Source: Fasciolopsis buskii
Taxonomy: Eukaryota > Platyhelminthes > Trematoda > Plagiorchiida > Fasciolidae
Length of the DNA stretch: 64,000 bases
Assembly (NCBI GenBank): GCA_008360955.1
Contig: LUCM01009859.1
Location: 271,355 to 335,354, forward strand
Direction of reading: 5' to 3'
Positions within the stretch are counted from its first letter, which is position 1. The number at the start of each line of letters is the position of its first letter. Both the position numbers and the translations under genes were made by a program. Positions 12,011-23,469 of this stretch are shown here, piece by piece. The notes beneath the pieces were generated by a model. The model made no database searches and had not been told where the DNA came from. It worked only from the letters and a program-made list of their open reading frames with translations.

Positions 12011-12638
12011 TGTTTTGTCAATTTTGAAATCGATTCAAAAAAGACTGGAAGATAAAGATACATGAGGGATTCGAAAGGATTCGGGAGCCTAATTAAGGTT
12101 TTTCAAAAGACGTCCGCAATACCGAAGGCCCATCACGAATCACCCAGCGCGACACCCCAATGTTTGTTACGCTCATGTTTATCAGCTATAAAGTCACTAG
12201 TATTGAAGTTTTGTGCCTGGTAAGTTTGTTCTAAAGCTCCTACTTGGCAAATAAATATACGGCATAAGTTGGTTTGCTTGTAAAGCCATAAATGTGCAAC
12301 TTCCGAATTGTGAACATCTATCACAGAGGTGAACATCTTGTCAGAACAACGGTTTGTAGCCTTGCGGAAGTTAGATTACTAAATCATGCAGTGTTCTTTT
12401 TTCCAAATAGACCTCCGAATACCAGCTAGGATGGTTGGGCAACCGAGGTTTTTCCCCTGACATTTGCCCATCTCGGATTCAAGTCTCAGTACGGAATGTG
12501 ATGGCTATGCTGATTGCTGTTCATCCCTCAAGAAGCTAGACGGAACAAATTCTCAATTCCTCCGTGCTATCTGGCGGTCGCTTGATTATTGATATCAAAG
12601 ACTGAATCTTCTTCTGATAGAATAAGACTGGAAAATGA

Positions 12639-12943
12639 CTAAAGTTCTTGTTGAAGCAAAAAAATAGAACACCTTGTAAATAGGATAAACAAATTCAAGT
12701 TTCCTCTTGCTTGATTATGAATAGATTTCATGCCTAACCAAATCACATGGATGACCGTCCTGTTGTCATTGGTATTTTCCGCAACATTTTCCACTATTTC
12801 AACCACCAGTAGTTTCTTTTTACTTCTCTCAAAATAGTCACTTGGCCAATAGTGTAGATTTTGGACCTGATTTTGTTGGTTTCGAATCCTGACACTGTCT
12901 GCCATTTCCACATCTCATAACTTTTAATCGACCACTGACAGCT
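12639..12943. repeat. Possible diverged tRNA-related repeat with long shadow frames
   Basis: On the plus strand TTGGCCAATAGTGTAGAT and, 30 bases on, GGTTTCGAATCC resemble the A and B boxes of the SINE family found elsewhere in the window. Two different minus-strand frames across this stretch (one beginning WSIKSYEMWKWQ, one with KKKLLVVEIVENVAEN) both look protein-like, and an alternative reading is a minus-strand exon starting at a TGTCAG acceptor near 12928. I cannot decide between repeat and exon. Confidence 0.3.
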
Positions 12944-13163
12944 TCACAATTGTGGGTCATCAAATGAAATAGAATGAAAATGAACAACGACCAGGCTAAG
13001 AAGGGCATTCGAAACTACACTTTCGAAAGGTTGAGGTTTTAATATTTCCAATCGTTTAGCACTTTTTAATAATGTGGCGACATTGTCATCCTTATCATCT
13101 CTCAGATTATCTCGGATTTCGGCCGAAAGTTTCCAGATAATTTTCAAACCTTATCAGAATTGG
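12944..13163 (-). CDS. Candidate exon, unknown protein
   Basis: The minus-strand frame is open from an AG (CTGATAAG) near 13164 for about 72 codons to a stop at 12944. The first half is strongly charged and helix-like (LSAEIRDNLRDDKDDNVA, then LLKSAKRLEILKPQPFES); the second half is hydrophobic and ends FDDPQL. The acceptor is moderate. It could be a terminal exon. No family recognised. The adjacent stretch to the left may be a repeat, which weakens the case. Confidence 0.32.
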
Positions 13164-13689
13164 CTAAAAGGGTGTCTCTTTCAGGATAATCATAAATTAA
13201 GTCGCAGGTTAAATGGAAAAAAATCAATGTACCCTACCCTATGTACGCACTACTGTGTCCACTTAAGATGAGTCCCATTTCAGACGTTTCTGAACAAGCT
13301 ACCAGTCTGCATGGCCCTAGATTGGCTCCGCTAGCATGCATTAATCTCTGACGCTGCCATTTAGATTTATTCACTCAGTCTCTCCGTGTCGGCGAGGATT
13401 CGCTGTTCGCAGGAAAATTTCATCCAAATTAGTTCAGTTCTATCATCCTCTTTAGTTTCATGAGTGCAATGAAGAGTACGTATGGCAGCCTACATCAAGT
13501 CCCGTATCGTCATCACCTTACCGAGTGGCAGTTTCCCACTTAACTTGTCTGATAATTAGTTTTGTGTATGCACATTTGTTTTTGTGTTTGACTTCAATCT
13601 TTTCTTATCTTTCCTTGTACCACTACCATCTGACTATTTGCACTTTATCGGAGGTGACCCTAACTATGTCTTCATTCATTTCTTACTAC

Positions 13690-15768
13690 CTTCCAGTCAA
13701 CATAACCTGTCGTATTCGTACCAGGTATGATCCAGTTTTAGACAGAATGACTAACAATAAGCGAGGATTTTTCAATTACGTTCGCATGCTCCTTTTTCGT
13801 CGATCAATAAATTTACTGATTTAGTTAGACCTCACATTTTTTCCTGCTCTTCACATTAGTCAGTTGCCAGGTGGAAGTAGATAGAAGCTAAGAAAAGAAA
13901 CCTGTATTCCGCAAATACTTCGCTGTCTCGAAGATCCTGCTCTGCGGTACCCTCTTGGTTTTCCTTAAGTAGTTCATCTCTTCACTGGAAGAGACTGATC
14001 AAGTTTTAACGTATAGTGTACCGCTGAAACTATATATTATAGCAACAAAAGCGTGCCCTCATTCCTACTGAAAGAAATTGCCTGTACACCAAATTATCGA
14101 GCTTCTCTAAAGCAATATTTTAGTTCGATCAGGCAAAAGATAAAAAGAATGAATTGTTATTTCAGTAGTCAGTTTCTGGGCACTATTAACATAAAAGTTC
14201 TTTGGTATGGTATCAGGCGGCTGTGCCGACAATACATTCGGTCACCGACTTGAAGTACAAATGCCGATGTTCTGAATACCCCATTAATTCATCCGCCTTG
14301 CGACACTCTTCCGTCTAATACAATCCCCACCACTTCAGAAGTTGAATTTTCTCTTCAGAAGAAATGCTATCCCAACACCTTAGGAACATGCAGTGGTTGT
14401 TCCAATCCCTGTACAATAGGCCCCTAACATTTCGGCCAAGCGACTTCAATCTATTGTTATTATCATTTCAGCGTTCTTTCCAAGTGAACTTACTGTCCTC
14501 AGTAGTTTACGTTCCTTCTTGGTTGTCCCTAACAGGCCTTTTCAGCTTGCATATAAGCCAAATAGGTGCATTCTTGATGAAGTCGTCTCACTGACACTGT
14601 TTCTAAAAGTTTAAGCAGCTGTGTAAATCAGCTCACAGCATCTTTTGGATTTTTCCTATGCATTCAATTCGGTCCCCGTTCTGTCCTTCTACGTAACCCT
14701 CGATCTTTTGGGTGTCCCATTGCTATGCTGTCGTGAATAAAAAGTACTTTTCCAAAATAAATCCGAGAAATAAACTTAATTATGAATTATCGAGTGCCTT
14801 ACTTAACAACAAAGGTCTTTCTTTTGCCTCACCTCTTAATGGCGTACCTCCGTGGCTTGTCTAATAACCTACCCATTCGACTTCCAAGGTATTGGCCAGT
14901 GGTGGCCAAGTGGATAAGGTCGGCGCGTTTGGTTGTGAAGGTCGCGGGTTCAAATCCTCCCACTGCCGGTCAACTTCCCCACTTGGAAGCCTCCTGTTGG
15001 CTGGGGCCCCCTTCCTGAAATTGATGTGCGTTGTTATTTCATTAATAAGGGAAGTAAAAAGATGTATGCGTACGGTGTTGTACTCTACCAGTCAATTTCC
15101 AGTCGGTTGGACGTTTTATCACCCCTTGAAAATCTTGCTTAATGTATAGACATTTTCCTTCGCTATTAGATCTTCAGCTTTATACACCTAATTCTTTTGA
15201 GTACAATCTCATCCATTGCTTGTCTTTCCCCAGTAAACATTCTCCAACTGACGCCGTTCCTGTCCTCGGAACCGAATCTGTAAAATACCTAAATGTTACA
15301 ATTGACACCGATTTATGGTGGTACCCCTATCTTCGACTGTTTCAAACAAGACTTCGCCTGTTTTTTCCAATCCGTAGACTGGGATAATTTGGCACAAAAC
15401 AAACCGTCACAACTTCTTTTGCCCATCAGCGTGTTCCCCCTGTCTTAATCTTTTGGTTTGCAGTTATCATCCAGGGCCTACCCAAAAAGGTGTTCACTTA
15501 CACCATCGAGACCGGCCTATCATTAAACATGTCTTGCTCATCCCTGCTCATTTTCTCATTGATATGACTTGTTTATCAAGGCCTAGGAAAAATTTTTCGC
15601 GAAATTTCTTTCAGGTCTCATCCATTCCTCACATGAAAATTTGAATTTCCGCCATTCGCATGGTCCTAAGTGTCCAGGGGACACAGTGATTCTCTATCAC
15701 ATTAATGCTTTTCTCAACTTCACCGCTCCGTATTTCGTGTCGATGCTGTCCAAAAAGGAGGAAGCTAC
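13690..15768 (+). mobile_element. Decayed CR1/Rex1-like non-LTR retrotransposon (reverse transcriptase remnants)
   Basis: Broken frames reading rightward match successive parts of a non-LTR reverse transcriptase. Near 14290-14370 an I-P-T-T-S-E-V-E-F-S-L-Q segment resembles the region before the fingers. At 14397 VVPIP and at 14539 FQLAYKPNRCILDEVVSL match the FAYRxxRSTxDAV motif. Near 14640 HLLDFSYAFNSV corresponds to the DFSSAF motif. At 14835 PLNGVPPWLV corresponds to the GxPQGxVLSP motif. At 15272-15385 SVKYLNVTIDTDLWW, followed by RLFFPIRRLG, is the conserved KYLGVTID thumb segment. Stops and frameshifts show that it is dead. A SINE has split it at 14.89-15.06 kb. The 5' limit is uncertain because only weak similarity (FFNYVR) is visible near 13.77 kb. 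No intact catalytic Tyr-x-Asp-Asp remains. Confidence 0.8.
14893..15061 (+). mobile_element. tRNA-derived SINE copy 1 (nested in LINE)
   Basis: The tRNA-like head has an A box (GTGGCCAAGTGGATAAGG) and a B box (GGGTTCAAATCC). It is followed by a conserved body (CTGCCGGTCAACTTCCCC, then a CTGTTGG-like segment) and a tail of TGTTATTTCATTAATAAGG ending in A-rich sequence. It interrupts the reverse-transcriptase reading of the surrounding LINE, so it is younger than that element. Polymerase III would transcribe it from the internal boxes. Confidence 0.85.
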
Positions 15769-15957
15769 TGGTTGGTCGTCGCTGGTCAAATGGATAAGTC
15801 CGTGGTGTCTGTACGTGAAGGTGTCAGGTTCGAATCCTCCCAACGTCGGTTACCTTCCCCAGTTACTGGCCCTCTGTCGGCTTCCCCCCTTGTCTTGGAA
15901 AATGATGCACATTGCTATTTCACCAATAAAGGAAGTAGAAAATAAAATATAAAGATA
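15769..15957 (+). mobile_element. tRNA-derived SINE copy 2
   Basis: Same family as copy 1: head GTCAAATGGATAAGTCC, B box GGTTCGAATCC, body CGGTTACCTTCCCC, and tail ATTGCTATTTCACCAATAAA followed by A-rich sequence. It lies just after the visible end of the CR1/Rex1-like remnant. Frames across it are artefacts. Confidence 0.83.
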
Positions 15958-16054
15958 ACAGAATGTTTCGCCCTCTGTCTCTTTATTGGCTACACATCGA
16001 CAGTGCTAATTATTCCTGCTGTAAATGTTAATCAGTTTTTCCTTCTTTCGCCAG

Positions 16055-16804
16055 CGACTGAAATGTAAGTGTTTTGACCTACAAAATTTCATTGTACATT
16101 ACAATGCATCGTAATAATACTGAGCAGTGCAATGCAAATAAACTATTCCGAAAGCAGTTCCAAGCAGTTTTTACAAGTATGACATAATCCTGAAACGCTG
16201 AGGGAAATGGTATAGCCTAACAAAAGAGAGCCGTAACCTAAATAAATACTGCTGAACGGAGAATTGTGGGGATTTGGACCTGCGAAACCGACGTCCAAGT
16301 GTAACGGCATGGATTAAGTGATTATCAACAGTTAAACCAACTTGATAAAAGAATGTTGGGATTTTGCAGTGTACAATCGGCAAATCAAATTTCATTTTTT
16401 TGTGATTCTGTACATCTGGAAAGTTGGGATGGGAAAAAATCAAGGAATTTGCATCGCTTCAGCACCGTAAAAACGTGTTCAATTTGACTGTGTGCGTGCT
16501 TTCGAATTTCGGCGTATGATCAAATCCCCGAAGAATACCAATTTCGTTGACTGCATTCATTTGATCAAACTTTTCATCAAAAAATTGCTATTTTTCTTAG
16601 GTTAGAAAAGGAAATTCCAAAACTTGAAACTGAAATTCTACTATCGAAATGCTTAGGCCCTATTGCTTCTCGTAAGGGTGTATGGATTGGCGTCAGGAAC
16701 AGGAAGTGTTATCATTATTTGCACAGGTCTTCTCACGGATATTCACTTTTTCAGTGTTTTGTGCAAAAGCTTACTTAGGTTCAGGACCGAGAAATGTCGA
16801 GTGA
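16055..16804 (+). CDS. Candidate gene end with a possible 10-base microexon
   Basis: Proposed exons are 16055-16064, 16601-16671 and 16755-16804. The acceptors are strong (CCTTCTTTCGCCAG, TATTTTTCTTAG, ATTCACTTTTTCAG), the donors are GTAAGT and GTAAGG, and phases agree. The middle exon has one fully open frame, LEKEIPKLETEILLSKCL. The last adds about 15 residues before TGA. AATAAA follows at 16883-16888. The 10-base exon (CGACTGAAAT) would supply TEM before LEKEI. Alternatively the first acceptor opens a terminal exon reading RLKCKCFDLQNF to a stop at 16114, with AATAAA near 16135. No family recognised; any upstream exon would lie beyond the retrotransposon cluster. Confidence 0.25.
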
Positions 16805-17199
16805 AATTTTCTGAATCAGCGTCTTCATCATTTGAATAATTATTTGTTAAATTCCTCCGTGACATTCATATGTGCTTCGTCAAATAAAACCTTGTTTCAT
16901 TGCAGTCTGCCAGATCAGTGTTGTCCAAAATTAGACAATATTTGTGGTTGCACCTTATATTTGTGCCCAGAAAAATTGTCCAAAGTGGTTTTCGACTGAT
17001 CTGTATTTGTAAAAGTCTTACCAAGGAAAGTCGGAATGACAAGAGATATGAACGAGGCAGTAAATAAGACTTGGCCCGTGACATTTTACTTGGAAAACAG
17101 TGAGAAATTCGCTTCTCGAATCCGGTCAACAGAATACCACATGGAGTGACGAAATTTCGCCGATTTACTATGCTGACAGCATTCCACAGCATCAGTTCT

Positions 17200-18660
17200 T
17201 ATTGACCGTGCACATGTGAGTCTGAGGAGTTGAGTGGTTGGCGTCGCAGTGATCTGGTCATGGATGCCAATGCCGTTGACTTTAGGGCAGTTGCCATTAC
17301 TCATATCTCACAATTTGATGTGTCGCTTATCCTCGGACGAATACATGTTCGACAAAACCTTCCCGGGTAGCACGCACGTATTGTGTGTAAACTTAAATCT
17401 AAGACTTGTAACTGTATTAGCACTGGGGGCAACTAACCGGTGCAAGCAAACAAGCAAGTCGAATAAAATGTCAAAATTATCGGACAGGAGCAAACCTTAC
17501 GTTAAACTGCTAGAAAGAATAAACTAGCCGAGTATTAGTTACCACTGTGAGGACTAACCAGCTCCGGCACAGGCGTCGTTCCAACCAGCATGGCTCAGTC
17601 CAGTTGCGTATTGAAGAAAAACACGATCGTCATTCCAGTACACTTTCATTGTAGTCAGTGAGAAGTAGAAGAACCGAGAGAGAACTTCTTACTATTAATA
17701 GAGAGGCTCAGTTTAATTGCAAAAGCTAGGTCGGTTTTGAACGAAATAGTACCGATCTAATACTGAGTGACTTTGGGATCTCAACTTATCAGTCTTACTC
17801 TTTTAGTGGACTTTTTATTCAGAATGGCTGGAAAGTCGTGGAATTTTCCATTTTTTTTCTAATTTTGAAATAGCGGAAGCCATGGGAATTTCGTGGTTGG
17901 GTTGCCAAGTCCACTGGCCTTTTGTGAATGAAGAATGTAATGTCTTTCAGAGGCTTCTAACCGATAGTCCTTTCGGAGGGGGTTGTTGCCATGCTAATTG
18001 AGCTATCGTGGTACCAGCCTCCGAACGTGATTTGCTGCACTACTAAGCACCACTGCCCACCTGATACATCTCAAAAAACCTGGTTTAATTCAATCACTTT
18101 TATTTATTCATTACTATATAAAGATCGCACGAGCTCTTCACACGAGCGCTAAAGTTAGTTAAGAAATGTTTGCCGGAAGCAAGAATCGAATTCAGTGCAA
18201 ATTCATCCCATAACGCACATTCTGTTCATTGTCGGTCGACTAACTCTTCGCACATTTTCATCGTGGCAGTATGGACATTCAGTTATCCAATTCTAAACAC
18301 TGCTGTGATGGGCTGTTCTGAATATCCGTTAACTTCTCTACTTTCTTGGGCGAGATTGCGAAAATATAATGGAGTCGGATATTAGTGCCTACTTGTCTAT
18401 GCATGATAAGATATTTTAACGGATTTCCGAGGCGATGACCAAAAAACTTTCTATAAAAACGTCGATAAAGAAGATGGAAATTCAGTCCTGATGGTTTAGT
18501 GACACTGTAAGTGTGTGCTACCAAAAATAATATAGCCTGAGTTTGAGTTTCTTTGTTGAGGCTATCTTCGAACAAAAATATATCTCCTGATTGTCAGTGA
18601 CAAGTAAAATATTCAAACGCACTGTCAATTAATCCAACCCGTTTAATGTTTGTAATAGCT
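17200..18660. other. No gene supported
   Basis: Overlapping frames on both strands at 17.0-17.5 kb look random in composition. One donor-like GTAAGT near 18510 has no adequate exon before it. Confidence 0.45.
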
Positions 18661-18682
18661 CATGTGTTTTGACCACTGCTCC

Positions 18683-18773
18683 GCTGTGTTATTAATATTA
18701 TATCATTCACAATAAAAACCAATACATGGCGCATCGATTTTTCGATACACTCCTTACGTCGTTTGGTCCGGAT
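18683..18773 (+). repeat. Dispersed repeat tail, second copy at 58.66 kb
   Basis: The stretch ATTCACAATAAAAACCAATA, followed by TGGCGCATCGATTTTTCGA and ACTCCTTACGTCGTTTGGTC, matches positions 58658-58748 almost base for base. The element class is unknown. Confidence 0.75.
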
Positions 18774-18862
18774 ATTTACAAACTGGTTACCAATCGAATT
18801 GCTCTGGGAAAAAAGCTTGTTCCCTTGCTATTAAAATAAATAGTTTATGATAGGTTTTCCTA

Positions 18863-19224
18863 TTGGACAAAGAAAATTGTATTCAGGTGTTCCTACGGCA
18901 TAATGAGGTGCCGATCCTTGAGTTAGTACACGAGGTGGACAGCTTGAAGGTTTTAGTCATCCAGTGTCATCCATCTGCAATATTTGGAAAATTTCCGCAT
19001 GGGGTGGTAGCCATTTTAACAGCGTTGTTGAAGCAAGTTATAATTTACCTCTAGGCCCTGATGCGTCCGCAGTCCAGTCGTCTACGGTGGTAGATGGTCA
19101 GAATCATGGGATTATCTATGGGGGCAGCTGGGACAGTGCCTGTGTCAGACTTGTCAAATCGATTTTGAATGCTTATTTTGGACAGGACCAGACGATGCGG
19201 GTGCTGCTGGTCACGGATGGGTAA
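18863..19224 (+). pseudogene. Two overlapping coding-like frames (possible frameshifted or spliced gene)
   Basis: One frame runs from about 18863 to a stop at 19054, with EVPILELVHEVDSLKVLVI. A second frame in another phase overlaps it and runs to a stop at 19224, with GPDASAVQSSTVVDGQNHG and FGQDQTMRVLLVTDG. Both have natural composition. An acceptor (TTTACCTCTAG) near 19054 and a donor-like GG/GTAAAAG at the end would allow splicing, but the phases of the obvious donor and this acceptor disagree. A frameshifted gene copy or a pair of exons both fit. Family not recognised. Confidence 0.3.
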
Positions 19225-19412
19225 AAGCCGAATAACTCTTACCTCAAGTCTAGCACCCGAACAATTGTGAGTCAGCCTCATCCCTCAGGCAATGCGGAGT
19301 CGGGGTCGGTGACTCGCTGCACGGATTGATGGAAAACCCACAGTTAGCCTGGGGTTATTGAGACGAATGAACAAGCTTTTTCACTAGACTCTATTGCCTC
19401 AGCCTGGTTTGC

Positions 19413-19413
<1 letters not shown>

Positions 19414-19447
<34 letters not shown>
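19414..19447. repeat. (GT)17 microsatellite
   Basis: Perfect GT dinucleotide tract. Confidence 0.95.
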
Positions 19448-19448
<1 letters not shown>

Positions 19449-20352
19449 AATTATGCCAAGGAATGAGAAGAAATGGAGAATATTACACGAAACGGCGGTG
19501 GGTCTGACTCCTCTCCACTCATAAGCAGAGACGCAGCTGCAATACACCATTTGAATTGACAATAGGCGGTCATTCAAAACACGCAGGGCACCAGGCGAAG
19601 TTACCACACTCAAAAGTGGATTTGATTTATCTATACCGTATACGTCTCTCATCGTTTATATTGGAGTTTCTTTCGCGTTATTTGGAGCATGAACTCAGGT
19701 AAAAAAACTCATTTATCGAGAGCACACAAACGGACAAATACACACACAAACTCACGGAGTTAACGGTAAGGCGAAAAGCAGTTGCTGTGGTCAGCAATTC
19801 ATCTACCTTGACTGTCTCCCATTTTAGCCCAAATGAGCCCTGGTGGCCTAAGAGGCACAATACCCCGTCGAAAATTGTTTATTCTGATATGAAATCTACC
19901 CATATAGTTTATGATTTTCGAAAAATAAGAAAGCATATCAGAGAAAAATCGAACTCATCTGCTTTTAATTCTGTTTGCTAAAAATCCACTTTATCGACGT
20001 AATTTCATCAAGGCAAATAAACACATTTGTCTTTCAGCTCTCATCCAATTATATAATGACCAAATGAAATGCAGTAACTTTAATTCAGTTAATCCCATTT
20101 ATGATGTGGTGAGAAAGTTGAGGAAAGATTCTTCCTTGGTTGGGTGAAGGAAATTGGGACCAGTAATGAATGAATGTTGTTTTTTGCAACCTTCTGTATC
20201 GGACAGGTGATATCAGCAAAATCATACTCCGGCAAAGATTGGGCACAAATGGTCTTTGCAACGAACTCCTTTTGAGAATCACAATAATGATGTGTCGAAA
20301 GTTTTCCACCCGTTATTTGATACCCACTTTGAACAAACAGAATGAACAAGGG

Positions 20353-21981
20353 CTAGTATATCACTGGGGATGGTTGGACAGGAGAGTACTGGATACGCAT
20401 ACCTGACGAGCAGCAATAACTGCGAAACTGATCCTGTGCTTCTGGGAAAATTTTGTTCATCCATCTATACACAAAACATATTACTGAAGACGAAAAGGTT
20501 AGTTTAATTTTTGAATTTTAGTAGTATTTACACCTACGAATGAAAGTAAAACAATATCGAGGTAGAGGGCTACCACTTCATAAGCATGCATCCCCTGACC
20601 CTCTTGTTCCATCGCCCGCAAAATCGTTCGCTTGTTAACCATTTTCCTCAATTCCATCCCTTTTGGTTTAACAGGAATGGGTTCAGACGAGGGTTTCATT
20701 TCAGAAACATGTGAGATGTGTATCTTACATCCAAAATATCCATCGCATTGCCGTTCTAAAATTTGGTCATGACCAATCGACGACAAACCGTCGACAACCT
20801 GCTGTTGATTTTTAAGGCCTTCAACTGCGAAGTTCAAAAGACCGTGCTAACTGGGAAAGGGAGTGCCGGCAATGTCTCGTGATTGTTCATAACTGCCATG
20901 GACATCTTCCTCATTAAGATATGTACTACTCATATGGGATGGTTAGGTTCATTCTGAAATCCTTAAACACATCACGCCTGAAACATTTATGCCAACATTG
21001 TCCAGTATTTTCTGTCATGTGGGACTGACTAAGGCCACTCTTTTGATTGCTTTATTGACACAGAACCGGAAGTGGAAAAAGGATTCAGTATGCTTTTGGC
21101 ACGTTGCATGAGACCTGGTAGATGTAGTAAACTTTTACATGTTTATGCCACAACGACTGTGGAACTCCTTGAACTGTGTAATTCCAGATCTACAGTAATG
21201 CCATGGAAGCGTTGCACTGCCATTTCATTTGATTTATTGCAGCTCAGTTGCAGAGAATACCTGTTTCTTTCAAATGAGAAAACGTATTCCCTTGGTTTCG
21301 TGGATCGCATATCAACCGCAACACAAATTCACCTGTGAAAAGTTCCTAATTCCGAGGGGATGCGGACACACCTAAGGAGGAGATGCAAGCATTGGTGATT
21401 TACCAGCTGTACCATGCGACCGCTCCGAAATGCTCTTGGGGGTTTAATCTTTGGACCGGTCCAAATTACGCAGTCACACGGCGTCCGTCTTGATTAAGCC
21501 TTTTCAAAATCTAACTGCTTTTGGCAGGATATTACAGGCAGTAGACTGCAATCCAAAGGTGTTAATTTACTTGCATGTTCGGCTACTAACAACAATTTGT
21601 TTAAACCGATACATTTTCCGATTTTTAAAGAATCACCTAATTCACTATGGCATCGTAACCAGGACAGATTTGTGACTCAGTCATACCGCCTAGTGCTGAC
21701 AACAATTAAATTTGCACAACAGGCAGACACTTTCTAAAAAAAGAAATTCTGTAGATCACTTGAATTTTCCTTAGGGTACTTGATTATCACAGGATTTAAT
21801 TGCTTGAATGTTATCGGCATTTTTTTCTAAAGCCCCAAACCGACAGTCTTATAAGGATTTTTAGGAGCCAGTACGGTTAGTCTCGTGACTGGGCGTGTTC
21901 TTCTTAAGACCCCTCACTTCGAAATTGAAGTTTCCCAACTAGAAGCTCACAGTAATCCGAATAGGTCAGAATAAAATGGTG
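20353..21981 (-). CDS. Candidate single-pass membrane protein, three exons
   Basis: Read leftward, the proposed exons are 21981-21918, 20824-20534 and 20483-20353. The middle exon follows a good acceptor (GAACTTCGCAG) and has one long natural frame, starting EGLKNQQQVVDGLSSIGHDQ and containing KPSSEPIPVKPKGMELRKMV. It ends at TCGTAG/GTGTAA. A 50-base intron with a textbook branch site (ACTAAC) and TTTTCGTCTTCAG follows. Phases agree at both joins. Across the last join runs a hydrophobic stretch, VVALYLDIVLLSFVVICFVY, followed by basic residues, as in a membrane-spanning helix, then about 35 residues (FPEAQDQFRSYCC) to a stop. A CAG/GTATGC donor near 20402 could extend it. It may join the exons at 22.6-23.3 kb. 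Family unknown. Confidence 0.45.
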
Positions 21982-22243
21982 CTATTTTAACTTTCAGTGG
22001 TGTGTCACAATGATGTCGTGTGACTAATTGTTTGAAGGAATTTGAAGGAAATTTCATAAGATTATGAAAGGCACTGGCTTTTTTGGCTATATTTGTTCAT
22101 CCTGCTAACAGTTTGGCATTCATGATCACAAATTCTTATTTTTTGAAAAAACTAGTCATCAGAGGTTATTGGACTATTTGCCACTGTGCTAGTTTGTAGT
22201 TCTAAAGATGTGAACGCAAAAATTTAATACTTGATTTACCAAT

Positions 22244-22391
22244 CTAGTGTCTTCCCCAGTGGATCCCCTCTTGATACAAACTGTTCTGGGTTTTATGATA
22301 GTTCAGCTTGGTTTGCTCGATTTCATCGAATTTTCTGGTTTTCGATATTAAATTTGTCTGGGGGGTCTTTAAATGCTTTTCACGGTTTCTG
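22244..22391 (-). CDS. Candidate alternative last exon, Lys-rich
   Basis: A minus-strand acceptor (TTCACTTTCGTGTAG) opens a 48-codon frame to a stop: RNREKHLKTPQTNLISKTRK, then a polar segment ending GIHWGRH. Phase agrees with the upstream exon at 22.64-22.71 kb only if a weaker donor (GAT/GTAAAA) is used there. It may be an alternative 3' end or chance. Confidence 0.25.
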
Positions 22392-22638
22392 CTACACGAA
22401 AGTGAACAACATTTTATGATAATTCCTGTTGAACCGAATTCAAACATCTTATTTTGAACACCTTAGATCACAGTTGTAGAGCCATGACTCGTAGAGCAGT
22501 AATGCTACTAAACTTCCAAAATTAGGGAAAAAGAACGGCAACTAACTTAGCTAAGAAAAACGCCGTAGTTTACTCTTTAGTTCTCATGATGAAAAATAGC
22601 CTGGGATTTGGAAAGCATGCCATTCTATTTTACATCAC

Positions 22639-23258
22639 CTTTCTTGAACCGAATTCTTTCGAGAGAGAATATGCTTGCTCGGTTCTCTTGTGTTTTCGCT
22701 TCTGGATTGAAGCTGGAACATTGAAGTGAGTACCCTTTTGGAATAAGTTCGAGAGGGAGTGGGCTGTTTTATGGTTAATCGCTTACCTTTATTTAAGACA
22801 GGATAAAGAAACACTTTTTTATTGACCACGTTTGCTGCTGTGGGATTATTTTCACTCGTTAGCTGCACCTTCAGCCCAGACTGGATTTTTATAGTAAATC
22901 CGTACTGGAGTGCTTTTTTCACCAGTAGTTTTTGCAGTTCACCCGGGAACATTAAGTTGCTTACCAGGCAGACCCGAAAGAATGATCAAACCAGCTGTCC
23001 AGAGTACAAAAGGCTAATTTTGAGTTGTTATTCCCCGCCGGTTTCGGCGTTCAGCATGAGTTTTATCACTGGTCAGTCTGATTCGTTCAAATGGAATAGG
23101 ATCAATTTAATTGCCGTTCACACTGAATTCATGAGAATATTTTCATCGTTTAATGAGCTGAGTCTTCCAGAGGCGGAGAGTTGTTCAACTGGTAATTTAA
23201 CAAAACATGCGAGCTGCGTGGTGACTGCACTTTCGCCAGATAGGGCTGTTAGTAGTAT
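22639..23258 (-). CDS. Candidate exons, probably the 5' continuation of the 20.35-21.98 kb gene
   Basis: Proposed exons, leftward: 23258-23124 (acceptor AATTCATTTTCAG; frame beginning LLTALSGESAVTTQLACF), 22959-22787 (frame with ELQKLLVKKALQYGFTIKI and VVNKKVFLYPVLNK; donor GTAAGC) and 22712-22639 (acceptor TTCAATGTTCCAG; ASIQKRKHKRTEQAYSLSKE; donor AAG/GTGATG). The second and third join in phase, and the third ends between codons like the start of the exon at 21981. The join between first and second is unresolved: the best donor is GTGTGA and the phases disagree. Compositions look natural. An RTE fragment on the same strand sits just upstream, in what would be an intron. Confidence 0.38.
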
Positions 23259-23469
23259 CTGAAAATGAATTCTCAAGTGAATATTCCAGCAATTTGATGC
23301 TTCTTTCCGTCTTATAGAGAAAAAAAAAAATAAATTGGGGGGTAGTATGAAAAATGCCGTGCCGATTGCGTTCACCTCACCTTCATTTATGCTTTCCCGC
23401 AGCTGGCTGCTGGAACAGGATAAGCCGGCTCGGTGAATGACTGAGCACATTTACACATGCCTGACGGTT

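Noticed and set aside
14782..15149. Two overlapping plus-strand open frames of about 80 codons
   Set aside because: They run across the SINE and the LINE remnant, so they are repeat artefacts.
15641..15952. 103-codon plus-strand open frame
   Set aside because: Its second half is the tRNA-like head and body of SINE copy 2.
16055..16114. Terminal exon reading RLKCKCFDLQNF to a stop with AATAAA behind it
   Set aside because: Kept only as the alternative to the 10-base microexon; 19 codons is too short to decide.
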